Positions 11,251 to 19,726 of a DNA stretch of 64,000 bases are shown in pieces. Source of the DNA: Acidimicrobiia bacterium (GTDB lineage: Bacteria > Actinomycetota > Acidimicrobiia > Acidimicrobiales > Aldehydirespiratoraceae); NCBI GenBank assembly GCA_022821685.1, contig JAJEDD010000020.1:62001-126000 (forward strand). The letters are read 5' to 3'. The translations under genes and the position numbers were made by a program. Numbering within the stretch: position 1 is the stretch's first letter; every line of letters starts with the position of its first letter. The notes below the pieces were generated by a model, which was not told where the DNA came from, did no database searches, and saw nothing but the letters and a program-made list of their open reading frames with translations.

Positions 11251-11470
11251 GCAGGCCGTGTTCCGAGCGGTCCTTGAGCGCAGCGGTGTAAGAGGCCGAG
11301 CGAATAGGTGAGCGAATCCGGTTCATACGGGCGAGGCCGTGGCCCGAGCGGCCCTCAGGTCGCAGCGAACAAGAGCGGGAAAGACACCCTTGCGACGCGA
11401 CGGGCTATCACCTATTTGCGCTCGCTCTAAGCGGGCAATGACTCCGCTACGCCGCGGGCTCTTTGCCGAT
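11251..11470 (+). repeat. Dispersed repeat family 1, older copy C0 interrupted by a younger copy
   Basis: The left part (about 11251-11288, GCAGGCCGTGTTCCGAGCGG then TCCTTGAGCGCAGCG) and the right part (about 11430-11470, GCGGGCAATGACTCCGCTAC then GCCGCGGG) are the two halves of one family-1 core. They are separated by a complete second copy at 11291-11428. The 440-bp gap between xdhC and the MobA-like gene holds this nest and the hairpin above; I see no gene in it. Confidence 0.7.
11291..11428 (+). mobile_element. MITE-like element (family 1, copy C1) with terminal inverted repeats
   Basis: A 138-bp unit. Its left end is AGAGGCCGAGCGAATAGGTG and the complement of its right end is AGAGCGAGCGCAAATAGGTG; the blocks AGAG, CGAGCG and AATAGGTGA align with two 2-nt indels. 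No coding capacity for a transposase. The unit splits the older copy C0, which is direct evidence that it moved or was copied in. It contains the family core with CGCAGCGAACAAGAGCGGGA. Confidence 0.7.
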
Positions 11471-11565
11471 TCGTCCGCTGTCACCGGTTCGGACTCGGCA
11501 GTCTCGCGGCATAGGCGGTTTCCGACGGGTGTAGTGGATCGGGGTTGACGGGGCAGACTGGCGCG

Positions 11566-12264
11566 GTGACCGACAACCATGGCGACGGGTCCCAGACTGA
11601 ACCAGACGAAGACTCGACGACCTGGCCGGGCGTTGGCGGCAGCGGTGACGGTTCCCGGCTGCGGGCAGCTGCGGTCGGAGGCGAGGACGGCAGTGACGGT
11701 CCCCGACTGGGGGTGGCTGCGGTGGTGCTGGCCGCCGGTGCCGGGGTTCGCTTCGAAGGAGAGCGCCACAAGCTGCTGTGCGAGGTGGGAGGTGTGCCGC
11801 TGGTGCGCCGGGCCACCGACGCGGCGCTGGCCGCCGACTTGGACGAGACCATCGTGGTGATGGGGGCCGTCGACCTGCTGGAGGTGCTGCCCGAAGAGGT
11901 GACGGTGCTGCACAACGAGGCCTGGCAACAGGGGCAGGCCACATCGCTGGCCGCGGCGGTCGGCTACGCAGGGTCGCGGGGGCACCGGGCGGTGGTGTTC
12001 GGCTGCGGCGACCAGCCCGGCGTGCCCGCTGAGGCTTGGGCCGCGGTGGGGAACGCCGACTGCGATCTGGCGGTGGCCGACTTCGGAGGGGTCCGCCGCC
12101 CGCCGGTGCGGATCGGTGCTGCGCTGTGGAGCCATCTGCCGCTCACTGGCGATGAGGGAGGCCGGGTGTTGATGCGCCGCCGACCCGAGCTGGTTAGGGC
12201 GATACCCTGCCAAGGCAACCCTGAGGACATCGACACGCTGGAGGACCTCCGAAAATGGAACTAA
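11566..12264 (+). CDS. MobA/MocA-like molybdenum-cofactor nucleotidyltransferase family protein
   Basis: MobA-like NTP-transferase, about 232 aa. The core starts with AAVVLAAGAGVRFEGERHKLL (the LAAGxGxRF…K nucleotide-binding signature) and continues with HNEAWQQGQATSL and FGCGDQPGVP (metal-binding GDQP), closest in style to MocA/CoxI-type CTP:molybdopterin cytidylyltransferases. These make the MCD cofactor used by CO dehydrogenase and xanthine dehydrogenase. The first ~45 residues are a Gly/Ser/Asp-rich tail. The start is uncertain: GTG 11566 is used here, TTG 11545 is possible. The 3' end overlaps coxG by 10 nt. Confidence 0.82.
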   Translation: MTDNHGDGSQTEPDEDSTTWPGVGGSGDGSRLRAAAVGGEDGSDGPRLGVAAVVLAAGAGVRFEGERHKLLCEVGGVPLVRRATDAALAADLDETIVVMGAVDLLEVLPEEVTVLHNEAWQQGQATSLAAAVGYAGSRGHRAVVFGCGDQPGVPAEAWAAVGNADCDLAVADFGGVRRPPVRIGAALWSHLPLTGDEGGRVLMRRRPELVRAIPCQGNPEDIDTLEDLRKWN

Positions 12265-12914
12265 AGGACTCGTTTGAGGTAGCCCACCCAATCGGCGCCG
12301 TGTGGGAGGTGCTCACCGACGTGGAGCGGATTGCGCCGTGCCTTCCGGGCGCCCAGCTCACCGGCAGCGACGGCGACGTCCACGAGGGCCTGGTGAAGGT
12401 CAAGGTCGGGCCGATCACCTCCCAGTACAAGGGCAAGGCCTCGTTCACCGAGCGCGACGACGACGCCCACCGGCTGCTGATGTCGGCCAGCGGGCGCGAC
12501 ACGCGGGGCGCCGGCAACGCCTCGGCGGAGATCACGGTGTCGCTCGAGGCGGTGACCGATGCTTCCACCAGGGTGAGCGTCCACACCGATCTCACCATCA
12601 CCGGCAAGGTGGCGCAGTTCGGCCGGGGCGTGCTGGCCGACGTGAGCAAGAAGCTGATGGGCCAGTTCGCCGACAACCTCGCCGACCTGGTGGCCGCCAG
12701 TGAGGTCGAGTCTGGATCAGACGAGGCGGCGGACGCGTCCGACGACACCGGCCAGGCTCAAGCTCTGGCCGCACCCGCGCCAGCCCCTGAGAGCGAGGTC
12801 GAGGCCGTCGACCTGCTCAGCGTGGCCGGCGCACCGATGCTGAAGCGTCTACTGCCCGTGATCGTGGCGGTCGTCGTGGTGGTCATCATCGTCATCGTCG
12901 CTTTGGCCGCCTGA
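12255..12914 (+). CDS. coxG: CoxG-family SRPBCC membrane protein
   Basis: CO-dehydrogenase subunit G family, 219 aa. Residues 1-150 form an SRPBCC/polyketide-cyclase-like lipid-binding fold (MELKDSFEVAHPIGAVWEVL, CLPGAQLTGS, GKVAQFGRGVLADVS are the family hallmarks). An acidic/Ala-Pro linker leads to one C-terminal membrane anchor (about residues 195-217, rich in Val and Ile). In Oligotropha CoxG is reported to tether CO dehydrogenase to the membrane. It overlaps the MobA-like gene by 10 nt and closes the putative maturation operon. Confidence 0.88.
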   Translation: MELKDSFEVAHPIGAVWEVLTDVERIAPCLPGAQLTGSDGDVHEGLVKVKVGPITSQYKGKASFTERDDDAHRLLMSASGRDTRGAGNASAEITVSLEAVTDASTRVSVHTDLTITGKVAQFGRGVLADVSKKLMGQFADNLADLVAASEVESGSDEAADASDDTGQAQALAAPAPAPESEVEAVDLLSVAGAPMLKRLLPVIVAVVVVVIIVIVALAA

Positions 12915-12927
12915 TCCCACCGACACC

Positions 12928-13452
12928 GTGGCCGCGGCCGCTTCTGATCGCGCCGCAGGCGACGCATTACCTGCCGCCGCGTCCAGCGGGAACGACTACT
13001 CAGAGGTCGCAAGGCTGCTTGGCCGTGAGCCGTCCGGCGCCTTCGAGGTGGTGGTGCGGGACTCATCGGGCGCTCCCGCCGTTATCCGCAACGCCCCGAT
13101 CCTTGGCGACGGGCGACCCATGCCCACCCTCTACTGGCTGGTAGACGAACAGCTGCGCCGCCTGGTGTCGCGACTGGAGTCCGAGGGCGGGGTGCGTGCC
13201 GCCGAAGCGGCGGTCGATGCCGACGAGTTGGCGGCCGCCCATGCCCGTTACGCCGCTGAGCGAGACTCGGCGCTGCCGGCCGGACACACCGGACCCGCTC
13301 CCGCCGCCGGCGTGGGCGGCACCCGCCGCGGCGTGAAGTGTCTCCACGCCCACTACGCCTGGCACCTGGCCGGCGGCGACGACCCGGTGGGCCGCTGGGT
13401 GGCCGAGCGCCTCGGCCCGGCCGCGGCCTCGTCGCTGCGCAGGCTGTCGTGA
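12928..13452 (+). CDS. DUF501 family protein
   Basis: Conserved actinobacterial protein of unknown function, about 174 aa. The DUF501 body begins at YSEVARLLGREPSGAFEVV and includes APILGDGRPMPTLYWLV, then a C-terminal motif GVKCLHAHYAWHLAGGDDPVG with conserved Cys and His that could bind metal. In many Actinobacteria this gene sits among eno, ftsB and ppx; here the cox-type genes separate it from eno-ftsB, while ppx follows. The GTG start at 12928 leaves an Ala-rich ~20-residue tail before the domain. The stop lies in the first copy of a 36-bp direct repeat. Confidence 0.85.
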   Translation: MAAAASDRAAGDALPAAASSGNDYSEVARLLGREPSGAFEVVVRDSSGAPAVIRNAPILGDGRPMPTLYWLVDEQLRRLVSRLESEGGVRAAEAAVDADELAAAHARYAAERDSALPAGHTGPAPAAGVGGTRRGVKCLHAHYAWHLAGGDDPVGRWVAERLGPAAASSLRRLS

Positions 13453-13557
13453 CCCAGAGTGCAGCGCAATGAGGATGCCGGAGCTTCGACGCGGTGGAGG
13501 ACCGCTGCTCGGACCCCGGAGGTGACCCAGAGTGCAGCGCGATGAGGATGCCGGAGC
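13449..13557 (+). repeat. Pair of 36-bp direct repeats, 73-bp period
   Basis: A 36-mer beginning GTGACCCAGAGTGCAGCGC occurs at 13449-13484 and again at 13522-13557 with one mismatch. The first copy includes the DUF501 stop codon. The repeats fill the gap before ppx. Confidence 0.85.
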
Positions 13558-13608
13558 CCGTATGGGGGCAGGGGTGTGCCGTGATCGGACGAGTTCAATG
13601 GCCGCGAG

Positions 13609-14565
13609 GTGCGCAGTGACCGGGAGAACGCCTTGACCGGGGGGACGGTGGCTGTGGTGGACTGCGGCACCAACACCACTCGGCTGCTCATTACCGACGG
13701 CCGGGGGCCCGCGGCGGTGAGACGCTCGGAGATAACCCGCCTGGGACGGGGAGTGGACGCGGCCGGTCGCCTCGATCCCTCCGCCGTCGAACGCACCCTG
13801 GAATGCCTGCAGGACTACCGGTGCCACATAGACGGATACAACCCAACCGCAGTGCGGGTCATCGCCACCTCGGCGGTGCGCGACGCCTCCAACCGCTCGG
13901 AGTTCCTGGAACCGGCCGAGGCGATCCTCCAAGCAGCGCCCGAGGTGCTGTCGGGACGCGAGGAGGCCGAGACCGCCTTCCGGGGAGCGGTCAGCGATCT
14001 AGACCCGTCCGGCGGACCGTACCTGGTCGTGGACATCGGCGGAGGGTCCACCGAGTTGTCGTTCGGTGGGGAGCACTGCGCCGACGCGCTGTCGCTCGAC
14101 ATCGGCAGCGTGCGGCTGACCGAGAAGTACATCCATCACGACCCGCCCCTGCCCGAGGAGCTGTCGGCCTGCCTGAGCGTCACCGAGTTGCACCTCGACG
14201 ACGCGTTGCGGGCCATCCCCGCCCTCGGCGGGCCGTGCCGGCTGGTCGGCGTGGCCGGCACCATCACCACCGTGGCCGCGGTCGAGCTGGGCCTTGCGGA
14301 CTACGACCGCGACCGGATCCACCACTACCGGCTGTCCAAAGACGCAGCCGAGGACGTGTTCCGCACGCTGGCCACCGAGGCGCTGGCCGATCGGGTCCAC
14401 AATCCCGGCCTGCACCCCGGCCGGGCCGACGTGATCGTGGCCGGGGTCTGCATCCTGGTGAGGATCATGCGCTGCTTCGACTTCGACGAGTGCCTGGTAT
14501 CAGAGGCCGACCTGCTAGACGGCCTCGCCCTGGCTCTTCTAGAAGCCAACCCACCAAGCGAGTAG
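13609..14565 (+). CDS. ppx: Exopolyphosphatase / pppGpp phosphohydrolase family (Ppx/GppA)
   Basis: ASKHA-fold phosphohydrolase of 318 aa, the short single-module form usual in Actinobacteria (mycobacterial Ppx1/2-like). N-terminal phosphate loop VVDCGTNTTRLLITD; second loop VVDIGGGSTELSFG; also RVIATSAVRDASN with the conserved Thr/Ser and SGREEAETAFRG with the catalytic Glu region. Substrate (polyphosphate or pppGpp) cannot be told from sequence. GTG 13609 is used; GTG 13648 would start nearer the first motif. The TAG stop and last codons lie within a remnant of repeat family 1 (14555-14595). Confidence 0.88.
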   Translation: MRSDRENALTGGTVAVVDCGTNTTRLLITDGRGPAAVRRSEITRLGRGVDAAGRLDPSAVERTLECLQDYRCHIDGYNPTAVRVIATSAVRDASNRSEFLEPAEAILQAAPEVLSGREEAETAFRGAVSDLDPSGGPYLVVDIGGGSTELSFGGEHCADALSLDIGSVRLTEKYIHHDPPLPEELSACLSVTELHLDDALRAIPALGGPCRLVGVAGTITTVAAVELGLADYDRDRIHHYRLSKDAAEDVFRTLATEALADRVHNPGLHPGRADVIVAGVCILVRIMRCFDFDECLVSEADLLDGLALALLEANPPSE

Positions 14566-14595
14566 GCCAGCGAATCCGGCCCATGCGGGCTGAGC
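14555..14595 (+). repeat. Repeat family 1 left-end remnant (copy I) carrying the ppx stop codon
   Basis: AAGCGAGTAGGCCAGCGAAT followed by CCGGCCCATGCGGGCTGAG matches the left end of the complete element (CGAGCGAATAGGTGAGCGAA then TCCGGTTCATACGGGCGAG). The ppx TAG is the TAG of this motif. Confidence 0.65.
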
Positions 14596-14652
14596 CGCTG
14601 GCGGTTGCGCCGGACTCGGGCGGCCCGTGCCATGTGGCGGGCGTCAGAGGGC

Positions 14653-14658
14653 TAGGGT
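14653..14658 (+). promoter_or_regulatory. -10 hexamer TAGGGT, leaderless start of the acetyltransferase gene
   Basis: TAGGGT ends 8 nt before the GTG at 14667; used here to choose that start. Confidence 0.55.
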
Positions 14659-14666
14659 GCGCGGCT

Positions 14667-15284
14667 GTGAGCACGCTGCTGGGGCGGCGAGTGTTGCTGC
14701 GACCGTTGACACGCGACGACTTCGGCGCGTGGCGGGAGGTCCGCCGGCGCAACCGCGACCGGCTCAGGCGGTGGGAGCCGCAACCGCAACAGGGCCGGCC
14801 CGACACCACCGAGGATCCCAGAGCGTTCGCCGATCGCTGCGGGGCCCGCCGGCGCGAGCGCCAGCAGGGGACCGGCTACGGGTTCGGCGTGTTCGTGGAC
14901 CGGTCCTTCCGCGGCGAGATGAACCTGTCGTCGATCCAGCGGGGCCCGTTCCAGTCGTGCTACGTCGGCTACTGGATCGACGAGGCCGTGGCCGGCAACG
15001 GCTACACCCCCGAGGCGCTGGTGGTGGCGGCCCGCTTCGCCTTCGAGGAGCTGCGGCTGCACCGGCTGCAGGTGTCTATCGTGCCCCGCAACGCGTCCAG
15101 CCTGCGGGTGGTGGAGAAGCTCGGGCTGCGCTACGAGGGTCTGGCCGAGCGCTACGTCGAGATAAACGGGGTGTGGGAGGACCATCACCGCTTCGCCATC
15201 ACTGAGGAGGAGTGGATGGTCCGCGCCCCCGAGCTGATCAGCGAGTGGATAGCCCCCAGGCCTCGAGCCCCAGCCGCCTTCTAG
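14667..15284 (+). CDS. GNAT N-acetyltransferase, RimJ/RimL-like
   Basis: About 205 aa. GNAT fold with LLGRRVLLRPLTRDDFGAW at the N-terminus, YWIDEAVAGNGYTPEAL (acetyl-CoA pyrophosphate-binding region, Q/RxxGxG/A variant AGNGYT), LQVSIVPRNASSLRVVEKLG and YVEINGVWEDHHRFAI, the usual RimJ/RimL pattern. Likely acetylates an N-terminal residue, perhaps of a ribosomal protein; the true substrate is unknown. The frame is open far upstream through ppx, but the GTG with a leaderless -10 gives the normal length. Convergent with pyc, the two stops overlapping by 3-4 nt. Confidence 0.85.
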   Translation: MSTLLGRRVLLRPLTRDDFGAWREVRRRNRDRLRRWEPQPQQGRPDTTEDPRAFADRCGARRRERQQGTGYGFGVFVDRSFRGEMNLSSIQRGPFQSCYVGYWIDEAVAGNGYTPEALVVAARFAFEELRLHRLQVSIVPRNASSLRVVEKLGLRYEGLAERYVEINGVWEDHHRFAITEEEWMVRAPELISEWIAPRPRAPAAF

Positions 15285-18200
15285 CGGACTACCGGGCTCG
15301 ATGAGCGGCCGGTTGGACGGATCTCCAGGATCAGGTCGCCGGGCTCGAGCAGGGCGCCGGGTGCGGCGGTCACCGACTCGATGGTGCCCGCCACCGGCGC
15401 CGAGATCGACGACTCCATCTTCATGGCCTCGATCACTGCCACCGTGTCGCCCGCGTCGACCCGGTCGCCGACCGCCACCGACACATTGACCGCCCCCCTG
15501 AAGGGTGCGGCGACGTGACCGGGCATGGTCGGGTCGGCCCGGGCGTGCTCGGGACGGTCCGAGGCCACGGTGCGGTCGAGGGTGTCGATGTCGCGGGGCT
15601 GGCCGTTCACCCGGAAGCCGACGATGCGGATCCCCTCGTCGTTGGGGTCGCTGATCGAGCGGAGGCCCAGCAGCAGCCGCACCCCCCGGCCCAGCACCAC
15701 CGCGGTGTCCTCTTCGTGGGGGTCGAGGCCGTACCAGAACAGCAGCGACGGCAGGATCGAGAGGTCGCCGTAGCGGTCGGTCTTCTCGGCCTGCGACGCC
15801 GACGGCGTGGGGAACAGCAGCCGGTTGAGGGTGGCCCGCCGGTCCCGCTGCAGGCCCTCGACGTCGGCCTCGGTGAGATCCTTGTGGGTCGGCGACCACG
15901 ATCGGCCCTCGGTGGCCCGCGAGCGGAAGGGTTCGGGGAACCCGCCCGGAGGGGTGCCCAGCTCGCCGTGGAGGAACCCGATCACGCTGTCGGGAAGATC
16001 GACGCCGGCCGGATCGTCGAGCAGCTGCTCCGGTGTGACGCCCGAGGCCACCAGGTGCAGGGCCAGATCACCCACCACCTTCGACGACGGCGTGACCTTG
16101 ATGGGCCGCCCCAGCATTTCGTTGCAGGCGGCGTAGAGCCGCTCCACCTCCTCGAAGCGGTGGCCCAAGCCCAGGGCCCGGGCCTGCGAGCGGAGGTTCG
16201 AGAGCTGCCCGCCGGGGATCTCGTGGCGGTAGACGGTGCCCGTCGGCGACTGCAGGCCCGCCTCGAAGGGGGCGTACACCCCGCGCACCGCCTCCCAGTA
16301 GGGTTCCAGGTCGCCGATGGCGTCGAGGTCGAGGCCGGTGGCCCGCTCGGTGTCGTCGGTCATGGCCACCACTGAGGCGATCGACGGCTGCGAGGTCATG
16401 CCCGACAGCGGCGGCGCCGACGCGTCCACCGCGTCCACTCCGGCTTCGATGGCGGCCAGATAGGCGGCGAGCTGGCCGCCCCCGGTGTCGTGGGTGTGCA
16501 GATGCACCGGCTGGTCGAAGCGCTCCCGCAGCGCGCTCACCAGCGTGGTCGCCGCGCCGGCCCGCAACAGCCCGGCCATGTCCTTGATGCACAGGATGTG
16601 GGATCCGGCCTCGACCAGAGCCTCGGCGACCCTCAAGTAATAGTCGAGAGTATAGAGTTTCTCGGCCGGGCTCGACAGGTTGCCGGAGTAGCAGATGGTC
16701 CCCTCGGCCACCGCTCCGGCCTCCAGCACTGCACCGATGGCGGGCCGCATCTGCTCGATGGAGTTGAAGGCGTCGAAGACGCGGAATATGTCCATCCCGG
16801 TGGCGGCCGCCTCGGCCACGAAATGGCCTGCCACCGAGTCCGGGTAGGGCGAGTAGCCCACCGTGTTGCGGCCCCGCAGCAGCATCTGGGTGCAGAGGTT
16901 GGGTGCGGCCTCGCGGATCTGGGCCAGCCGCTCCCAGGGATCCTCGTGCAGGAACCGCAGGGCCACGTCGAAGGTGGCCCCTCCCCAGCACTCCAGGCTC
17001 AGCAGCTGCGGCATGGCATGGGCCATCTCGCGGGCGCCGGCCACCAAGTCGATGGTGCGCAGCCGGGTGGCCAGGATCGACTGGTGGGCGTCGCGCAGGG
17101 TGGTGTCGGTCACCTGCACCGGCCCCGCGGCCCGCAGCTCGGCCGCGAACTTCTCCGGTCCGAGTTCCCGCAGCCGCTGGCGCGACCCCTCCGGGGGCGA
17201 GCCGGTGCGGGCCTCGGGCAGCTTGGCTTCGGGGCTGACCCGGGTGGGGGCCGGTCCGTGGGGGAGATGGACGGTGATGTCGGCCAGGTAGCGCAGCAGC
17301 CGGGTGGCCCGGTTGGCGCCCACCGACGCCGCGGTCAGCTCGGGGCGGTCGTCGATGAAGCTGGTGGTGACGGGCCCGGCCCGGAACTGGTCGTCGGCCA
17401 GGATGGCCTGCAGGTAGGGCTGGTTGGTCGACACCCCCCGCACCCGGTACTCGGCCAGGGTGCGCTGCATGCGGCGCACCACGGTGGAGAAGTCCTTGCC
17501 CCGGCAGGTGACCTTCTCGATCATCGAGTCGAAGTGGGGGGTGATCTCCACCCCCTGGTAGACGCAGCCGTCGAGCCGCACGCCCGCGCCGCTGGCCGGG
17601 CGGTAGGCCACGATCCTGCCGGTGTCGGGGCGGAAGTCGTTGGAGGGATCCTCAGCTGTAACCCTGCACTGGAGGGCGAAGCCCCGCAGGCTGATCTCGT
17701 CCTGGGTGAGGCCCAACTCCGGCAGGTTGGCGCCCGAGGCGATCAGCAGCTGCGACTCGACCAGGTCGACGTCGGTGACCTCCTCGGTCACAGTGTGCTC
17801 CACCTGGATGCGGGGGTTCATCTCGATGAACACGTAGCGGCCGGCGCCGTCCACCAGGAACTCCACCGTGCCCGCGTTGGCGTATCCGATGGCCGACGCG
17901 AACCGCACCGCGTCGGCCAGCAGGCTGTCGCGCACCGCGGCGTCCAGGTCTCGGGCCGGCGCCATCTCGACCACCTTCTGGAAACGTCGCTGCACCGAGC
18001 AGTCCCGCTCGTAGAGGTGGACGACGCCGCCCGCGGCGTCGGCCAGCACCTGGGCCTCGATGTGGCGTACGCCGGTCATGGCCTCCTCGAGGAACACGGT
18101 GGAGTCGCCGAAGGCGCTGCCCGCCTCGCGCTGGGCCGCCTGCACCGCCTCGGCCAGGGCGTCGACATGCTCCACCCGGCGCATGCCCCGGCCCCCGCCG

Positions 18201-18688
18201 CCGGAGGAGGCCTTCACGAACAGCGGGAAGCCGATCTCTGCGGCGTGTGCCTGGGCGGCGGCGGGATCCTCGACCGGCGGCGACTGGCGCAGCACCGGCA
18301 GTCCGGCCTGCTCGGCGGCGCGGCGGGCCCGCATCTTGTTGCCCGTCAGCCGCAGCACCTCGGCGCTCGGCCCCACGAACGTCACCCCAGCGTCGGCGCA
18401 GGCCGAGGCCAGGTCGGGGCTCTCCGACAGGAAGCCGTAGCCGGGATACACGGCGTCGGCGCCGACCTCGACGGCCTTGGCCACGATGGCCTCGTGGTCG
18501 AGGTAGGCCCGCACCGGCCGGCCCGGCTCGCCGATCACGTAGGCCTCGTCGGCCTTGATGCGATGCAGCGCCCCGCTGCGCTCCTCCTCGATGGGGAGGA
18601 TGGCGACGGTGCGGATGCCGAGCTGCGTGGCGGCCCGAAAGGCCCGGATGGCGATCTCGCCGCGGTTGGCGACCAGGAGCTTCTGCAT
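15281..18688 (-). CDS. pyc: Pyruvate carboxylase
   Basis: Biotin-dependent anaplerotic enzyme converting pyruvate, bicarbonate and ATP to oxaloacetate. Single 1135-aa polypeptide with all domains: biotin carboxylase (residues 1-450: LVANRGEIAIRAFRA, SSGGGGRGMR ATP-grasp loop, VEFLVDGAGRYVFIEMNPR, RIQVEHTVTEE), carboxyltransferase (from about 525: TDTTLRDAHQS, LECWGGATFDVA, ILCIKDMAGLL with the carbamylated-Lys site, HTHDTGG) and the C-terminal biotinyl domain with VIEAMKMES (Lys near residue 1090). ATG start with GGGGAGG upstream. Full length and no missing motif. Convergent with the acetyltransferase gene. Confidence 0.98.
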   Translation of the reverse strand: MQKLLVANRGEIAIRAFRAATQLGIRTVAILPIEEERSGALHRIKADEAYVIGEPGRPVRAYLDHEAIVAKAVEVGADAVYPGYGFLSESPDLASACADAGVTFVGPSAEVLRLTGNKMRARRAAEQAGLPVLRQSPPVEDPAAAQAHAAEIGFPLFVKASSGGGGRGMRRVEHVDALAEAVQAAQREAGSAFGDSTVFLEEAMTGVRHIEAQVLADAAGGVVHLYERDCSVQRRFQKVVEMAPARDLDAAVRDSLLADAVRFASAIGYANAGTVEFLVDGAGRYVFIEMNPRIQVEHTVTEEVTDVDLVESQLLIASGANLPELGLTQDEISLRGFALQCRVTAEDPSNDFRPDTGRIVAYRPASGAGVRLDGCVYQGVEITPHFDSMIEKVTCRGKDFSTVVRRMQRTLAEYRVRGVSTNQPYLQAILADDQFRAGPVTTSFIDDRPELTAASVGANRATRLLRYLADITVHLPHGPAPTRVSPEAKLPEARTGSPPEGSRQRLRELGPEKFAAELRAAGPVQVTDTTLRDAHQSILATRLRTIDLVAGAREMAHAMPQLLSLECWGGATFDVALRFLHEDPWERLAQIREAAPNLCTQMLLRGRNTVGYSPYPDSVAGHFVAEAAATGMDIFRVFDAFNSIEQMRPAIGAVLEAGAVAEGTICYSGNLSSPAEKLYTLDYYLRVAEALVEAGSHILCIKDMAGLLRAGAATTLVSALRERFDQPVHLHTHDTGGGQLAAYLAAIEAGVDAVDASAPPLSGMTSQPSIASVVAMTDDTERATGLDLDAIGDLEPYWEAVRGVYAPFEAGLQSPTGTVYRHEIPGGQLSNLRSQARALGLGHRFEEVERLYAACNEMLGRPIKVTPSSKVVGDLALHLVASGVTPEQLLDDPAGVDLPDSVIGFLHGELGTPPGGFPEPFRSRATEGRSWSPTHKDLTEADVEGLQRDRRATLNRLLFPTPSASQAEKTDRYGDLSILPSLLFWYGLDPHEEDTAVVLGRGVRLLLGLRSISDPNDEGIRIVGFRVNGQPRDIDTLDRTVASDRPEHARADPTMPGHVAAPFRGAVNVSVAVGDRVDAGDTVAVIEAMKMESSISAPVAGTIESVTAAPGALLEPGDLILEIRPTGRSSSPVVR

Positions 18689-18773
18689 GGCCTCCCCTCA
18701 GCTCGCGACCGATGCCTCGGCGAGCGACGACACTACCGGCCGCGGGCCGCGACTGTCGGGCCTCCTGCGTCCG

Positions 18774-19541
18774 CTATTCGGTCGAACTGTCAGAGGTGAT
18801 CTGCGACTGGAGCCGGCGCACAAGATCGGTGAAGGCGGGCTGGTCCATCGACCAGAGCTGCGGATGCAGCTCGTGGTCTACCGCTGCGGCCGAGTCGGCG
18901 ATCTCGTCCAGTGACAAGATGGTGGCCTTGGTGCGGGCCACCAGCTCCTTGGGCTGGGCCGCGGCCCGGGCGGCCAGTTCGTGGGCCCGCTCCAGCAGCC
19001 CGTCGTCGTCGACTGCCTGGTAGGCCAGCCCGGCGTGCCGGGCCTCGTCGGCGGACAGCACCTCGCCGAACACCACCATGGCCATGGCGGTGGTGCGGTC
19101 GGTGACCTGCCGCAGTCGCCAGGTGTGGCCCCCGCCGGGATGCAGGCCGATCTGCAGGAAGCGCGAGTCGAAGCGGGCGTGGCGGCGCCCGGCCAGCACG
19201 ATGTCGCAGGCCAGCACCATGTTCATGCCCGCGCCCACCGCGGCGCCGTTCACCGCGGCCACGGTGGCCAGCGGCGAGTGGGCCACCCGCAGGAATCCCT
19301 CGTAGATGCGGGCTATGCCGGTGGTCTTGGCGGCCAACAGGTCGTCGAGGTCGGCGCCCGCGCAGAAGCCCTTGCCCGCGCCGGTCACCACCAGCGCGCC
19401 GACGGCCGGGTCGGGCTCGAGCTCGTCGAGCGCCGCGACCAGTTCGTCGTTCATGGCCTGGTTGATGGCGTTGCGCTTGCCGGGATCGTTCAGCGTGATC
19501 TGGGCCACGCCGTCGGACACGTCGATCATCACATAGGGCAT
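18774..19541 (-). CDS. Enoyl-CoA hydratase/isomerase family protein
   Basis: Crotonase-fold protein, 255 aa. The oxyanion-hole region reads GAGKGFCAGADLDDL and VAAVNGAAVGAGMNMVLACD, both typical. The catalytic position following GAGMNM is not the classical Glu pair of bona fide hydratases, so the reaction (hydratase, isomerase or other) is open. Start ATG chosen so that the protein begins PYVMIDVSDGVAQITLNDPGK, the normal N-terminus; the longer open frame upstream is translated from a tandem repeat. 85 nt downstream of the pyc start on the same strand, but the order ECH then pyc reading is reversed, so co-transcription with pyc would place this gene after it in the opposite sense only if read-through occurs; I regard it as separate. 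Confidence 0.85.
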   Translation of the reverse strand: MPYVMIDVSDGVAQITLNDPGKRNAINQAMNDELVAALDELEPDPAVGALVVTGAGKGFCAGADLDDLLAAKTTGIARIYEGFLRVAHSPLATVAAVNGAAVGAGMNMVLACDIVLAGRRHARFDSRFLQIGLHPGGGHTWRLRQVTDRTTAMAMVVFGEVLSADEARHAGLAYQAVDDDGLLERAHELAARAAAQPKELVARTKATILSLDEIADSAAAVDHELHPQLWSMDQPAFTDLVRRLQSQITSDSSTE

Positions 19542-19581
19542 GGCCCGCAGTATGGCCCCTGTCCCGGCCCAAGATGCGATC

Positions 19582-19697
19582 CGAGGTGCGGCTCGACGGC
19601 GGCGGTGGCCCGCGAAGTCGCAGATCCGACAGCCCGGCCCGAGGTGCGGCTCGACGGCGGCGGTGGCCCGCGAAGTTGCAGACCCGGCAGCCGAGCG
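19582..19697 (+). repeat. 58-bp tandem repeat, two copies
   Basis: Copies at 19582-19639 and 19640-19697 start CGAGGTGCGGCTCGACGGCG and share GGTGGCCCGCGAAGT; differences are a few substitutions. A third, poor partial copy may follow (GAGCGCAAGGTGCG). They lie between the divergent enoyl-CoA hydratase and MFS genes. Confidence 0.8.
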
Positions 19698-19714
19698 CAA
19701 GGTGCGACCCGCGG

Positions 19715-19720
19715 TACGGT
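19715..19720 (+). promoter_or_regulatory. -10 hexamer TACGGT, leaderless start of the MFS gene
   Basis: TACGGT ends 6 nt before the ATG at 19727, supporting that start. Confidence 0.5.
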
Positions 19721-19726
19721 GCTTCG

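Noticed and set aside
16490..18799. 769-codon open frame antisense to pyc
   Set aside because: Same cause; composition is low-complexity and pyc on the other strand is complete.
18774..19700. Longer N-terminus (308 aa) for the enoyl-CoA hydratase-family protein
   Set aside because: The extra 53 residues are translated from the 58-bp tandem repeat and precede a normal family start.
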